22,682 nucleotides of DNA. Origin: Shimia_B sp039198835 (GTDB lineage: Bacteria > Pseudomonadota > Alphaproteobacteria > Rhodobacterales > Rhodobacteraceae). The notes under the pieces were generated by a model. The model had not been told where the DNA came from and did no database searches. It saw only the letters and a list, made by a program, of their open reading frames with translations. The position numbers and the translations under genes were made by a program. Shown here piece by piece: positions 22,451 through 22,682 of the stretch. The stretch covers positions 1 to 22,682 of the forward strand of contig JBCCTH010000018.1 of NCBI GenBank assembly GCA_039198835.1, given 5' to 3'. Every line of letters begins with the position of its first letter. Position 1 is the stretch's first letter.

Positions 22451-22682
22451 TCATTCCGCCGGAGTTTTGACTTCATCGGCCTCGGCGCCGCCGGGTTTGT
22501 GGCGTTTGCCGCGCACCCAGTTCGAGATGCGCTTGCCGCCTTCAACGAGCCCGCCGGGCAGGAAGATGATGACCGCCATGAACATGATCCCGAGCGTCAG
22601 GTGCCAGCCCTTGCCAACGAAGGGATACACCATCGAGACAAAGAAGCCGTCGAGCCAATCGGGCATGAAGGCGAACCAGCCC
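22451..22682 (-). CDS. livM: Branched-chain amino acid ABC transporter permease LivM, C-terminal end (gene continues beyond the window)
   Basis: The frame is open to the right edge; only the last 76 or so residues are present. It includes the end of the transmembrane region (WHLTLGIMFMAVIIFLPGGLV) with the LPGGL motif typical of LivM C-termini, then a basic, hydrophilic tail (RGKRHKPGGAEADEVKTPAE). The methionine at 22666 is internal, not the start. It is followed after 11 bases by livG on the same strand. Confidence 0.9.
   Translation of the reverse strand, partial: GWFAFMPDWLDGFFVSMVYPFVGKGWHLTLGIMFMAVIIFLPGGLVEGGKRISNWVRGKRHKPGGAEADEVKTPAE

Overview
The window looks like chromosomal DNA of an alphaproteobacterium, most likely of the Rhodobacterales/roseobacter type. 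The reasons are a high GC content by eye, many ATGA/TGATG-coupled genes, the order mlaD-DUF2155-aat-accC-accB beside clpP-clpX, and GC-rich CCCGGG/GCCCGGC and CCGAAATC-type intergenic hairpins. This placement is inference; no marker was searched. I saw no rRNA, tRNA, CRISPR array, transposase or phage gene.

Region 1 (1-9476, + strand) is a long catabolic gene cluster: a damaged GntR/FCD regulator, a DHDPS-family lyase, a PuuC-like aldehyde dehydrogenase, a non-pyrrolysine MttB-family methyltransferase, a two-module VOC protein with a C-terminal membrane anchor, a PuuB/DadA-like FAD amine oxidoreductase, an SDR, and a cobalt-type nitrile hydratase (alpha, beta, activator). The first 310 bases form an almost perfect fold-back of the regulator gene, so the left edge is probably an assembly or amplification artefact. 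The gene set suggests breakdown of a methylated amine or a nitrile, but no amidase, corrinoid protein or transporter for it lies in the window.

Region 2 (9487-15087, - strand) holds an RcnA-like Ni/Co exporter translationally coupled to two SDR genes, a class III (CaiB/BaiF) CoA transferase, a photolyase-family protein whose FAD domain comes first, and an ArsR regulator coupled to an SRPBCC gene. Two matching GTAAG-N6-CTTAC palindromes sit at the arsR start and 49 bp upstream.

Region 3 (15260-18143, + strand) is housekeeping: clpP, clpX, an orphan MlaD-type protein and a DUF2155 secreted protein. Region 4 (18107-22682, - strand) holds accB-accC-aat and, further right, livM (partial)-livG-livF of a branched-chain amino acid ABC importer, with a tandem double hairpin between livG and livF.

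The points most worth following are the nitrile hydratase metal site (CTLCCC instead of CTLCSC), the methyltransferase/nitrile hydratase catabolic cluster as a possible pathway, the inverted domain order of the photolyase, the paired ArsR operators and the fold-back at the left edge.
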